From positions 124,001-188,000 of the forward strand of contig JABMLP010000029.1 of NCBI GenBank assembly GCA_013176395.1: a DNA stretch of 64,000 bases. Direction: 5' to 3'. The stretch comes from Venturia oleaginea (taxonomy: Eukaryota > Ascomycota > Dothideomycetes > Venturiales > Venturiaceae). A program made the position numbers and the translations under genes. Below are positions 34,501-44,600 of the stretch, in pieces; the first letter of the stretch is position 1, and each line of letters starts with the position of its first letter. The notes under the pieces are model-generated. The model ran no database searches, was not told the origin of the DNA, and worked only from the letters and a program-made list of their open reading frames with translations.

Positions 34501-34662
34501 AGCATGAACAGTCTCGCCTTCACTTGGAAATCTCAAGGTCGCGATACTGAAGCCTTGGAGTTGATGTCGGAGTGCGTGCAGCTCCAGCAACAAAAACTAG
34601 GAGCGGATCACCCCCACACGATATCTTCACTTCAAACATTAGAGGATTGGATAGCTAGATAG
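31543..34662 (+). CDS. Fungal NLR: HET domain, NB-ARC, TPR repeats with high internal identity
   Basis: Intronless, 1039 aa from ATG at 31543 (the frame extends slightly upstream only from TTG). Residues 1-240 are a HET domain: MRLLHFD start, PYAILSHTWRD, YFWVDTCCIDK and WFTRGWTLQELIAP. Residues about 265-600 form an NB-ARC NTPase: FVGRESQL, P-loop GSGGIGKTQ at about 303-311, Walker B-like LLVFDNVD, and the GxP-like LSYLPLAI. From about residue 650 come TPR-like 42-aa repeats with core LGAEHPSTLTSMANLA, nine in all, most of them nearly identical. This layout is that of STAND proteins controlling heterokaryon incompatibility or innate recognition in fungi. The repeats would sense a ligand, the NTPase oligomerise, and HET trigger cell death. 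The frame is open throughout. It is bracketed by pogo elements, one of which begins 71 bp after the stop. Confidence 0.93.
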   Translation: MRLLHFDSSGSLTSTNFSGKPIPPYAILSHTWRDQEFLFEHLVSHAGEKQAGYDKILFCSEQAARDHLQYFWVDTCCIDKWNLRALSNAINSMFRWYRNAAKCYVFLTDVSAPMIDAHLHQSTWEASFQESRWFTRGWTLQELIAPASTEFFSLEHQRLGDKESLGQQLHEITGIPIEALQGDPLENFSIEERKAWMVGRQTKEEEDMAYSLVGIFGVSMVFRYNEGKERALSRLEEEIKNGIVYTSLSHLIRTKIWPTVNTIPFIVPFDQNARFVGRESQLAELEEKLFVGASTTKVAITGSGGIGKTQLALELVYRIRQVYKNCSVFWIPASDMESLHQAYTTIAQRLNILGWDDENANIKKLVQLHLSKESAGQWLLVFDNVDVKSAGSSKAVSLIEYLPSSGQGTIVFTTTDKKTAVTLALQDIVELPEMEHEIAQRMLEKCLVRPTNEQEVADLLLKELSYLPLAIVQAAAYINIHKITLEQYLLLLTEQKEEIVEPISKEYSNVIAKTWLISFEQIRHHATFAADYLLFMACIDRNDVPLALLPTVSPREKREAVGTLDAYSFITKRTAESTLDLHRLVHLSTRNWLEKQGLLGQQTQVAIIRLLEVFPDDNHGNRSMWRRLLPHAKYALSSGLTRQENEARTNLVRKCAMVLFGDGRFNEAEEYFQEVVRSRMKVLGAKHPDTLTSMANLASTYRNQGRWKEAEELEVQVMETSLRVLGAEHPSTLTSMANLASTYRNQGRWKEAEELEMQVMETSLRVLGAEHPSTLTSMANLASTYWNQGRWKEAEELFVQVMETSLRVLGAEHPSTLTSMANLASTYRNQGRWKEAEELEVQVMETRKRVLGAEHPSTLTSMANLASTYRNQGRWKEAEELQAEELKICERVLGAEHPDTLTSMANLASTYRNQGRWKEAEELQAEELKICERVLGAEHPDTLTSMANLASTYWNQDRWKEAEELEVQVMETRKRILGADHPSTLISMNSLAFTWKSQGRDTEALELMSECVQLQQQKLGADHPHTISSLQTLEDWIAR
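33582..34494 (+). repeat. 126-bp tandem coding repeats of the NLR
   Basis: At least seven units of 126 bp are nearly identical at DNA level. The block coding LTSMANLASTY is almost unchanged from unit to unit. Variation is limited to a few sites: LEVQ/LEMQ/LFVQ, VMETS/VMETR versus EELKICE, YRNQ/YWNQ, and HPS/HPD. This is the pattern of repeats kept alike by recurrent exchange. Confidence 0.92.
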
Positions 34663-34732
34663 ACCAGGTCTGGCCTTAGGGATTGTCTTTCTACATAATT
34701 AATAAAAGTCTCAATTCATTGCCTATCTTATA

Positions 34733-35779
34733 ACGTATTCCACCACCGAGCCGGCCACACCACCGAGCCGGCCACTCTTCCTTGGCACGACCAACCCATA
34801 TTACGCCTCTTCAATTTTATCGCTATCAACAATAGATTCCAAGTCTGTCGTGCTGCTATCTGATTCAGAAGATATCTCAATATCCTTTTTACACCTTCGC
34901 GCATTGTGCCCTGTCGCGCCGCAGTTCCCACAGCGCCGTAAAGCTGGCCGGGCTGTTTCTTGATCACCACTACCACGAGCCTTCTTTGATTCTGAGGCGC
35001 TACAGACGCCTCAGCAGCTACCTGCGCTGCTGCAGTCCCGTACTCTATAGTACCACCTTGCTGGATCCACTTCCTTTTGCGCCATTTTCGCTTAGTCATT
35101 ACTGCCAATTGCTCTTCAAGCTCGTGGTTTCGTGCAATAAGTAGAGCGTTCTCGTGTAGCATCAATTCAGCGCCCTTGACAAGCTGAGAAGCCAGTCTGC
35201 GCAGTGACTGGTGACCGAGTGAAAGATTCGCGTACAAGCTTTGATTGAGATCCAAATTCTTGAGTATTGCTTGGAGTCTTCGACTGCCACGTCGTCTCCT
35301 GCGGTGGGGGTGCTGGTGGGGTACGTAGCCGTACTTCAAGGCGATCCAATACCACCTCCGCGTTGATAGGGACTAGCCCTACCATCTCAAAAGCCTTTCG
35401 ACAGTTCTCTTCTGTAAACACGTCGAAAAACGCGTCTTTGAAGGCTGGGAGGAGGCCTTCTTTGTTGATATGGTAGACGCGTCGGCGTGCCAAGTCTCGA
35501 ACTCGTTGAAAGTACTTGCACTTCAACGGCGAGAAGCAGACCACATCAAGCCGCTGGAGGATATGCGATGAATGAGGTGGCATACAGAGCGTTATGATCT
35601 TATGTTCGAGGCAGTAGTCCTTGAAATCCTGGTTGAGATGGCTCTCATGGCGGTCCAAGATGAGCAGCCTATACGCCCCTACTTGACGCGCCTTTGTATG
35701 CGCGTCTAAGTGCTTCAACCACTTAATACCAAGCGCATTGTTTGTCCAGCCGTTCTTAGAGACCGAGAGCTTCCAATTC
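34733..35779 (-). mobile_element. 3' half of a pogo element (Pogo-2b)
   Basis: The left end is a TIR, ACGTATTCCACCACCGAGCC, next to TA (34731-34732), with a second GAGCCGGCCAC box just inside. The element extends right to about 35779, where similarity to Pogo-2a stops at the sequence coding RNWKLS. No right TIR is present. It begins 71 bp past the NLR stop codon. Confidence 0.75.
34801..35779 (-). pseudogene. Pogo-2 transposase, C-terminal half
   Basis: It starts within the DDE domain (NGWTNNALGIKWLKHLDAH), then has LLILDRHESH and LQRLDVVCFSPLK, where related copies have LQPLD.GCF. Frameshifts near 35200-35340 and further on move the C-terminal parts to other frames. The last readable part is a CCHC knuckle (CGNCGATGHNARRC) and an acidic Ser-rich tail ending at the TAA at 34801. 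It is inactive and lacks the whole DNA-binding half, which is found in Pogo-2a 7 kb away. Confidence 0.8.
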
Positions 35780-36028
35780 CGTGATGTCGATGAGACTGAG
35801 GCTCTGAGCGAAAGCCGAAAGCCGTGCACTAGTCAGGGTCCATCCATGACATCTTCTGTTTTGCCCTGCCGTGTGCGCCCTGCCCTGCCACCCTGCCCAC
35901 AAAATCTCGCGACCTCAAATCCTCTGCTCTTAATCACACATCCGCTCTTCGTAGCTCCTATTCAGATTGTTTCCATATGCCCTATACCCTGATAATGCTT
36001 AACGAAAGATTGTCCATACCCACACAAT
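35780..36028. promoter_or_regulatory. Promoter region of the Smr-domain gene
   Basis: About 250 bp lie between the broken pogo end and the ATG at 36029. A direct array CTGCCGTG / CCCTGCC / CCCTGCCAC occurs near 35870-35897. No TATA box is clear. Confidence 0.3.
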
Positions 36029-37698
36029 ATGCCAAACCCTGCTCTCGAACAAATGGTTGAGAATGAAGAGATCCTAATTACTGAGCTTGAGGTATTCTTC
36101 GACAGGAATCTCATACGAAGCCATGACTAATATCTATCTAGCAAGAATATACATCACTCGACTCTGTCGTCGTCCGCAGCATCCTTTCCGACTTCGACTT
36201 TACACAGCCAACCCAGCTTGCACAGGCACGCGCCATTCTAAACAGTCTCCAGTCCGAAGCCGTCGTGGAAGACACCTACGATTTCGATCCTTCCGGCACA
36301 AGCGGATATGATGTGGGATCACGTACAGACGCCGCTGGTAGAAGAGATGGAGGACTATGTGTTAGCGATGAGACATTGTCCATCTCCAATGAGACAGACA
36401 CCACCAGTGTTTCCAATGGACTCTCTTCTTTGAACCTCGGATCCTCGTCAGACTCAGACATTGCAAACGATGCCATGGCGGATGGATTCGCGCACCTCGA
36501 TCATGACAGCAAGATTGCACGTCTATGCGAAATGTTCCCAAATGAAAAACTCGCCGACATCACATACACCCTGGGGAAATCGAATGGCAATGTTACGCGG
36601 TCCATGGATATATTGTTAAACCATGCATGGTTGAACGAGACGAGAGAGGGAGAAGAAGCCATATCGAGGAAAGGCATCGACGCGTTTGTCGCAGAGGATG
36701 GCACACGACCCACGAACAAGAAGAATCGCAAAAATCGAAAGTTCAAGAGTTTGGATGAGTGCGCTTCCTCAGATTCGAGTTCAACAAGCCAGGCTGTCAA
36801 CAAATGGGAGATTGCGAACGCCGATATCAACTTCATTACAATGCGCACGGAACTGTCGAGCGCTGTGGTGTCCTCCACGTACCATAAAAATGAAGCGTCG
36901 CGGCAGAAAACTATCTTGGCGCTGGCGAAGCAGAATATCGCTGAACACAAACCGAGATCGAAATCTGACGATTATGATGAGGACGCAGTTGGGCTCAGTC
37001 ACGCATTCCCTATCATTTCTTATGACGTTGCATCTGCTCTGTTCCGTCTGACCTCGCCCTCGATTGGATACGCTTATGATTTCGCAAAAGCAATTACCAC
37101 GTCATCCGCTGGCCCCAACCAGATTCTTCGCATAATCCCTCAATACGCTCCTGTTCGAATATCTGAGGACACCTATGAAAGTTCTTCTCCACCTGCAAGT
37201 CCGCATCTTGGCTCTAGTGCCAGCCTGTTGGCAGCACGTGGTGCAGCTTTTACCCAAGCATCGCATTACTATCGCAAAGGAAAATCAGATCGTCTCATGG
37301 GCGGCGCCGCTGCTTACTACGGAAGTGTTGGTCGCGAGGCCCATCAAGTTCTTCAGGCCGCCACAGCAGCTGAAGCAGATGCTTTGGTATCACGCCAGTC
37401 AACATCCACACAGCTCGATCTGCATGGCGTGAAAGTTAAAGATGCGACGCGGATCGCGAGTCATCGGGTCCAGCAATGGTGGGATAACCTTGGTGAGGCG
37501 AAGATCAAGGGTGGAGGGCGATCAGGAGTGGGAGCAGGCTATCAGATCATTACTGGTGTGGGTCATCACAGCCAGGGTGGTGTAGGCAAGCTTGGTCCGG
37601 CTGTTTTCAAGACATTGGCCAGTCAAGGCTGGAAGGTTGAGGCAGGCATGCATAGTGGCTGTTTGGTTGTCAAAGGTGTGACTAGTGGGAGGCGGTAA
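36029..37698 (+). CDS. CUE / DUF1771 / Smr domain protein
   Basis: Exon 1 is 36029-36091 and exon 2 is 36142-37698, with a 50-nt intron (GTATTC to ATCTAG), giving 539 aa. The short first exon is needed to give the conserved start, which continues across the junction into EYTSLDSVVVRSIL. A CUE-like ubiquitin-binding fold is at about residues 150-195 (ARLCEMFPNEKLADITYTL). DUF1771 is at about 385-455 (SHYYRKGKSDRLMGGAAAYY), and the C-terminal Smr domain at about 460-535 has the signature LDLHGVKV and the loop ITGVGHHSQGGVGKLGPAV. Smr proteins of this type, such as yeast Cue2, are endonucleases acting on mRNA at stalled ribosomes. The hydrophobic end GCLVVKG fits the family. Looks intact. Confidence 0.9.
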
Positions 37699-39074
37699 TG
37701 AATATTATCGGGATGTATGAGTGATGTCTTTGGGATCTGAGCGGATATTTGCTGCATAGCGTTGGCGTTGTGTTTGAGTACTTTTGGTGGGATTCTGTTT
37801 TCGTATTGATAGTCTGTATGAAGCGTCCTGGCGATCTCACCCCACTTGCATATGTATTTACAGTAGTAAAGCTAAAGGTTGGCAGGACCAAAGTCGCATA
37901 CGATTATTTGACCGTTATTCTCGCCGACCAAGTATGATAACTGTGTGATAGAGAAGAACGAGTAGAGCAGCATCAGACTTTAAACCAAGTCCTTTCGCGA
38001 GAAGCATGGTCATCCTCAAGATTGTGCAGGTGGGTAGCCACAGCCGGGTCGGCGACCCGCGTTTGCACTTGAAGGTCACGAAGGCCGCCAACCCGAACAT
38101 CAACAGAGAACACTCAACCTAACATGGGACTCGTCGAATCCAACTAGGCCCACGTTCTTGGGCTGAGAGTCACTCTAGATATCGCGTCCTCTCTCGATCA
38201 AGTCCACCACCTCAATCCAATCATCACTCTTATAACTAAGGTCCTCTCGCCTGACTCATCGACACGACGCTCTCTACCAGAGAGCAGCATGCCACGCCGA
38301 TTCGTGGCCTTCATGGCCTTAACTGTCCTCTTCTTTATTTCTCGGGTAATCTATAATCTACTTACCATCCTCATAAGACAGCAGCAACTAATCAACATCA
38401 TCATCATTAGAGCTCGGCTGTACCTACGACCGCCCTCTCCACCCTCCCCTCCCTCCCCGACTTCGAAATCGTCGACATACAATAGAACATCACGGCCTTC
38501 CCTAGAGGCCCATGGACCATCATGACAAGCACAGTCCAAGATATCACCGCGCAACTCACGAAATTGAATCCGAATTGGAAGGGCGACTATGGGTTTGATG
38601 GGGCTTCCACCGCTTCCGACGTGTTATCCAATACTTCCGACGTGTTATCTATTGCTTCCGACGTCGCGAAAGCCGCCGACACCGCTAAATGGAACCCCCC
38701 CCGATCCGTGGGAATCGCCCTGGAGCTGATTAGGGCCCTATCGAAGACGGTGTGAGATGTTGAGGGGTATATCTGGGTCACTGCGTTGGAGTCGGGGGGC
38801 TGGTACGAGGAGTTGGGGGGGGTTATGTAGTTGTAGTTTTTTATCTGCTATTTGATGGCGTAATGATGGTTGTTTCTCCTTCTCTTGAACTTGAGTACAA
38901 AGTCTGCGGGTTGGCTGGGTGTTTGCTGATTTCTATTCTTTTCTGTATTTTTTTTCTTTTTTTTAATTGTGATGAATTGGGATCTTGAAGAGAAGTCCTT
39001 GGGTGGTTTTGGGGCTGGGGCTGATGGGGCATAGGTTTTGCTCGAGCGGTGTGTGAGGGATGATGGGTGGTTGG
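37699..39074. other. Intergenic with two doubtful small ORFs
   Basis: ATG frames at 38289-38525 (78 aa, one hydrophobic N-terminal stretch) and 38522-38755 (77 aa, with a threefold SDVL/SDVA-like repeat) overlap by ATGA. Neither has a recognised domain. The second contains a short DNA repeat of the type TTCCGACGTGTTATC. A T-rich run is at 38947-38965. I would not call either without transcript support. Confidence 0.3.
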
Positions 39075-39143
39075 TGTCACGGCTAGTAGTAACTAATGAA
39101 AGGCGTGAACAGCAATCAGGTATGGACTAAATGTAATAGTGAA

Positions 39144-39469
39144 CTACAGGTAGCTATGTAAATGGGGGCTGGGGGCAAGGCCTACTTATAGGTCTTGCTG
39201 TGGCCCGTGTACTGTGGCGCCTTGTTAGGTGCTTGGACACTGTGGTTGTTCCAGTAGCCTAGCAAGCCGTCACAGTTGTTTGGGGGGTGTATGGTGATCA
39301 CTTGTTATGGGCATGGCCCATGGTTGGTATAGGCTAAGAGCCTAAGCCTGATTGAGCCTAGTATAGAGAAAGAACCTCATTGAGGTTCTCTGTTTGTAGA
39401 TACCTTCACTCCTTAACTGAATCTAAACAATCTTTGGCTACGAGTATGCTGCGTCTTTCCAGCTACCGT
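39144..39469 (+). repeat. Left-arm segments A and B
   Basis: Segment A (39144-39260, starts CTACAGGTAGC) and segment B (39304-39469, starts GTTATGGGCATGG) both recur in reverse orientation on the right arm, where their order relative to the terminus is exchanged. Confidence 0.75.
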
Positions 39470-39927
39470 TCCGTAATATTTGCTTTGTTTTTCTTGGGGT
39501 TTCCTAATATAGGGTCTTAGGACGGACGGTGCTTGGGTAAGAGTCTTCTCGTCTAGAAGCTTTACTTTATAGTAGCGTCTGGGATGGAAAAATACTTTTT
39601 TTTGTAAGGTATTCAGGCCGATATATTTTCTACACCTTTGTTACAGATCACCTCAAGGCTGAAGAGCAGGAAGGCAGGACTCGCAAAGAATGATTGGGTA
39701 ACAAGAAGTTATCGTTAGGACTGATAATGGAGGGGAATCCTTCGAGCACACAGGGTGAGACTGGTACGACGGAGTCAGTCCTACAGGAGAATAGTACGTG
39801 CAGGAGTCACGTGATGCCCCCACAGTTCTTGGCCTTGCCCACAAATCTAAAGAGCCAAGAAGTGTGGGAGTACATCTTGGCACCCAGAACCAGAAGGGTA
39901 TATAGGGAGGACGTTGGACGGACTTTC

Positions 39928-40461
39928 TGTCACGGAGTGTCACGGGATGGTATCCTATATCTATTTTATCCTAGGTGAATTCTTAGCAATTCCTGGTAGG
40001 TTCCTGATAGTTCTCATGTGCGCCTAGCAGGGATTATTCAGGGACCGTTTCACATGCGCTTCTACTCCTTTCTATTCTCTTCTCAGGACAGCATGTCCTT
40101 TTCCTACTTGGAAGATTATATATACAAGTTGTTCTTCCTGTACTTACGCTTTCTTCTTTTCACTTAGATACTTCGAAATACAAGCAGTCTTCTCTCACTT
40201 GCGAAACACCTTTGAGGGTTGAACTCTTACACGGAGTGACACTGAGAGTGTTACCATGAACTGGTATACACGTGATTCTAGCGCACAAACCGAGGAATCC
40301 CTTACCTACCTCGCGATTCCTCCACTGTGCTTAGATTCTTCACGCAATGTCTTGACTCTTAGAAAGATAATACCATTTGACTTCTATCACGCTCGCTCAT
40401 AGCTAGTACGGCTAAACACTCGTTAACGTGCTTTACAACTACTTCTATCGCTCCCGTGACA
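39928..40461 (+). repeat. Chromovirus 5' LTR, containing a foreign solo LTR
   Basis: Native length is 235 bp after removing the 294-bp insert and its 5-bp duplication. It ends CCCGTGACA. It matches the 3' LTR except for one T/C difference near the end and the structural changes. Confidence 0.9.
39938..40231 (+). mobile_element. Solo LTR (family C), 294 bp, inside the 5' LTR
   Basis: It starts TGTCACGGGATGG and ends GAACTCTTACA, giving TG..CA ends. CGGAG stands on both sides (39933-39937 and 40232-40236) and occurs once at this place in the 3' LTR, which proves an insertion with a 5-bp target duplication. A TATATA box is at about 40126-40133. Confidence 0.9.
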
Positions 40462-40463
40462 CT

Positions 40464-40472
40464 ACATTGCGT
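40464..40472 (+). promoter_or_regulatory. Candidate self-priming primer-binding site
   Basis: ACATTGCGT starts 2 nt after the 5' LTR and is the exact reverse complement of ACGCAATGT within the LTR (40342-40350). No tRNA-type site beginning TGG is present. Tf1/sushi chromoviruses prime reverse transcription by folding the 5' end of their own mRNA onto such a site. Confidence 0.55.
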
Positions 40473-40483
40473 CCTCAGAAACA

Positions 40484-41608
40484 ATGGCTACCGCCGCTGA
40501 GATCCAGCAGATGCTTTCCGCTATGCAAGCATCCTTTACCGATACGATGGAGAAAGCTATCAAGTCCCTGAAAGCTTTGGAAGAGAAAGTAGACTCACTA
40601 CAAGAAGAGCTTATGGTTCTCCGCTCCTCGTCAGCTACTTCATCGAAAGTTAACCCTACACCACCGAATACTATGCAGCAGCAATCCGTAGACAGCTTGC
40701 CAGAGCTCGAGAACGGAACACCTCATACAATCCTGAGTGCGACCGAACCAGTCCCCTATCAGCGCCAGCAACTGTCCGAGCGACTTCCCGACCCTTCTGT
40801 ATTCACAGGCAAAAGATCCGAACTGTCAGAGTTTCTTTACCAGTTAGACAACAAGTTACGAGGCAATGCAGACCGTTACCCAGACGGCGAGAGCAAACTA
40901 CGCTACGCACTGAGTCGAATCGGAAAGGACGCCTCCGCGCTTGTGACCTCCCATCGTCCACCCACTCTCGAAGCCTTCGTCTCTATCCTCAACCTCTCCT
41001 ACGGAGACCCGAACAAGAAGACAACTACTCAAACTAAACTGAGCGTGTTGAAGCAAGGAAAGAAGAGCTTCATAGCTCACTTCGCAGAGTTCCGCCGTCT
41101 CGCGGGCGACGCTGGACTAAACGAGGAAGGACAAATCATGCAGCTTCGTATGTCATTGAACCACGACCTGAAAAGGAGCATGATCGGTGCCCAGATTCCC
41201 TGCTCGTTGAACGATTATGCCACCCTGATCTGCACCTACGACAATGACCTTCGCTTCCTCCAGAACGAAATTAAGAGCTCGCCGCGTACACCATTTTCTT
41301 CTCGAACGTCAAAGGACCCAAATGCTATGGATATCGATGTCGTCGAGAATTCCTATGCTCCATTGGGCTCCCGGGAACGCGAACGACGAAAGAAAGAAGG
41401 CCTTTGTTTTAGATGTGGTTCTTCTAGACATATATCGCCTGACTGTAAGGTACTGATACCTACTACACGAATCCGTTCCGCCTCCTTGAGTAGTCCTAAT
41501 CGAACCACTTCACCTCGTCGAACCCCTCGCTCTCGTTCCTCATCTACGACCTCCTCTCAATCCGACTGTTCATTGAAATCACGATCAAAAGGCAAGTCCC
41601 GAGAGTAA
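40484..41608 (+). CDS. Chromovirus Gag
   Basis: The frame runs 374 aa from an ATG 22 nt after the 5' LTR. A coiled coil lies at about residues 10-50 (repeating Leu/Glu/Lys), followed by the retrotransposon Gag domain at about 100-255 (FTGKRSELSEFLYQLDNKL, then TKLSVLKQGKKSFIAHFAEF). A single CCHC knuckle, CFRCGSSRHISPDC, is near 305, and the tail is Ser/Arg-rich. It packages element RNA into virus-like particles. The frame is intact. Pol follows in the -1 frame relative to gag and overlaps the end of gag, so frameshifting or reinitiation would be required. Confidence 0.9.
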   Translation: MATAAEIQQMLSAMQASFTDTMEKAIKSLKALEEKVDSLQEELMVLRSSSATSSKVNPTPPNTMQQQSVDSLPELENGTPHTILSATEPVPYQRQQLSERLPDPSVFTGKRSELSEFLYQLDNKLRGNADRYPDGESKLRYALSRIGKDASALVTSHRPPTLEAFVSILNLSYGDPNKKTTTQTKLSVLKQGKKSFIAHFAEFRRLAGDAGLNEEGQIMQLRMSLNHDLKRSMIGAQIPCSLNDYATLICTYDNDLRFLQNEIKSSPRTPFSSRTSKDPNAMDIDVVENSYAPLGSRERERRKKEGLCFRCGSSRHISPDCKVLIPTTRIRSASLSSPNRTTSPRRTPRSRSSSTTSSQSDCSLKSRSKGKSRE

Positions 41609-44600
41609 GTCGCCGCTCGGGACAACACCGCAGGGTCTTTGTCAACTATACCTCTCTCACGAGTACCAACTGGGAAAGACTCATCACTATTCCTTGTCAA
41701 CTTACCCAAGGAACTACCTCTGTTAGGGTAGAATCCATGGTGGATAGTGGAGCTACTGGTATAGGCTTTATCAACAGACCCTTTGCGCAACAACATGGCC
41801 TGAAACTGAACCGACTCTCACGACACATCGACGTCACTGGCTTTACGGGAAAACAGGCCACTGCTGGGAGGATTACACATGTAGTCTCTCTCAAACTCGA
41901 ACATGAAGGACATAAGGAGAAGATCTCTTTGTATGTTACCACACTGGGAAAACACGACGTTATCCTGGGTCTTCCTTGGATGAAGAAGCACGAAATTGCC
42001 TTCGATTGGGCAAAACACAGACTACACTTTACAGCACCCGTCTGTAAGAAACACCGACCCGACCTGGTAGGAGATCCTCTCTTGCTACCTGCCCAACCTG
42101 AATCACGGAAACGGAAGAACCGAACTTCCCTCTCTACACGGAGGAAACACGATGACTGGAAGTATAGCTTCAAACGTGCCCTTACCAAACACGAACACGA
42201 ACCCGAACCCGAACACGATCTCGGACCCGAATCCGATCTGGAACCCTCCTCTGAGATAGATGACGAGATTGATATCTACGCCATAGGAGCTGTACCATTT
42301 ACCCGACTTGCACGAAAACCTGAACACGAGCTCTTCGCCATTACGATGTCCGATATCGAGAAGGCTCTGGCCCCGAAAACGCATACTGACCCACGCACGA
42401 AAGTACCTACAGAGTACCACGAACACCTCGACGTCTTCTCCCGGAAGAAGTCCGACGTCCTCCCTGATCACCGACCTTACGACCACAAGATCCAACTTGA
42501 ACCCGGTAAGCAACCCAGTTTTGGACCTCTATACAGCATGTCCCAGAACGAGCTCAAGGTTCTACGAAAGTACCTTGACGAGCACCTCGCTAAGGGATTC
42601 ATCCGAGCAAGCTCCTCCCCTGCTGCCGCGCCTGTAATCTTTGTCAAGAAGCCAGGAGGTGGCCTCCGCTTTTGTGTCGATTACCGAGCACTGAACGCCA
42701 TCACGATCAAGAACCGATACCCGCTCCCGTTGATCCAAGAAACACTGAACCGCCTTAGCAAAGCGAGATACTATACAAAGCTCGATATTATCGCTGCGTT
42801 CAATCGGCTTCGCATTGCCAAGGGAGACGAATGGCTGACCGCATTCCGAACACGATATGGCCTCTTCGAATACCTCGTTATGCCCTTTGGATTGGCCAAC
42901 GCCCCTAGCACTTTTCAGCATTACGTAAACGACGTTCTTCGCCCATACCTCGACATCTTCTGCACCGCATACATTGACGATATTCTCGTTTACAGCGATT
43001 CTCTGTCCGAACACCGAACCCACGTAGAACTGGTTCTGAAAGCCTTGCACGAAGCTGGGCTCCAGCTCGACATCGACAAGTGCGAGTTTCATAAGACCGA
43101 AGTCCTCTACCTTGGCCTTATCATTACAACAGATGGGATCCGGATGGACCCAAAGGAAATCGAAGCGATTACCGGTTGGAAACACCCTCTCAATGTAAAG
43201 GACGTCCGCGCCTTTATTGGGTTCGCCAATTTCTACAGACGATTTATATCCAACTTCTCTCGAATCGTTGCTCCTCTCGTGAGACTGACTCGCAAGGACA
43301 TTCCGTTTACGTTTGACGAAACCTGCTGAAGAGCTTTTGAAGCTCTCAAGAAAGCCTTTACCTCCGCACCAATTCTAAGACACTTCGACCCCGAACTAGC
43401 CTGTGTCGTGGAAGCCGACTCGTCCGATTACGCCTCAGGAGGCGTACTCTCCCAATATGGAACTGACGGGAAGCTCTATCCTGTAGCTTACTACTCGCAC
43501 CGCCTATCGCCTGCAGAATGTAACTACGAGATCTATGATAAGGAGCTGCTCGCTATTATCCGATGCTTCGAACAGTGGCGTCCAGAACTCGAAGGAGCCG
43601 CCTTTCCGATCAAAGTCCTCAGTGACCATAAGAGCCTTCAGTACTTCTGTACGACGAAACAACTCAGTCACCGACAAGCTCGCTGGTCTGAATACCTTTC
43701 CCGATTCCAGTTTTCTATCGTCTACCGACCAGGATCACAAGGGCAGAAACCTGATGCCCTAACTCGGAGGTCGCAAGATCAACCTGCTCAAGAAGAAGCT
43801 CGCCTGTACCGAAAGCAAACGCTTCTACGTCCCGAACTCTTTGAGGAACTAAACCCTATCGATACAGATAGGTCGATTGAGCAAATTATCGAAGATGAAT
43901 ATGACAACGATGAGTTCGTCCAAGAGATCTTGAGACTCCTCCGAATAGGAGTTCGGAAATCAAAGAAAATCAGTCTTTCGGAATGCGAAGCCCGAGGTAA
44001 CCGCCTGTATTTTCGAGATCGCCTTGTCCTGCCTAGTCCAGATGAACTAAAGGTTAAGCTACTACGCTACGTTCACGAATCCCCCGTTGGTGGTCACCCA
44101 GGCCGCACAAAGACTTTGGAAATCTTGTCCCGCCAGTACTACTGGCCGCAAATGTACGACTCTGTCCGACGCTTCGTACGAAGCTGTCACGTCTGCCAAC
44201 GCTCGAAATCCTCCCGAGAAGCCTACAGTGGCTTGTTGAAGCCCCTACCAGTACCCGAGAAGAGATGGAAAGACATCTCTATCGACTTCGTCGTCGAACT
44301 ACCAGAATCAGAAGACTGCACAAATGTGATGGTTGTTGTAGATCGCTTGAGCAAGATGACTCACTTTATCCCCTGCGCCCAAACCAAGGCACCCGACGTA
44401 GCACGACTTTTCCTTACGCACGTTTGGAAAATACACGGACTCCCAGACACAATTGTCTCCGATCGAGGAGGCCCGTTTGTGTCCGCCTTCTGGGATGAAC
44501 TCACGAAGCAGTTGAAGATTGAAGCCTGCCTTTCTACCGCCTTCCATCCTGAAACAGATGGACAAACCGAGCGAATGAATTCAGTAATGGAACAGTACTT

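Noticed and set aside
38289..38755. Two overlapping small ATG frames as secreted or membrane micro-proteins
   Set aside because: No family, low complexity, and no splice or context support.
39928..40231. One long 534-bp LTR for the chromovirus
   Set aside because: The 3' LTR lacks 299 bp of it, and CGGAG flanks the extra part, so it is a separate solo LTR inserted in a 235-bp LTR.
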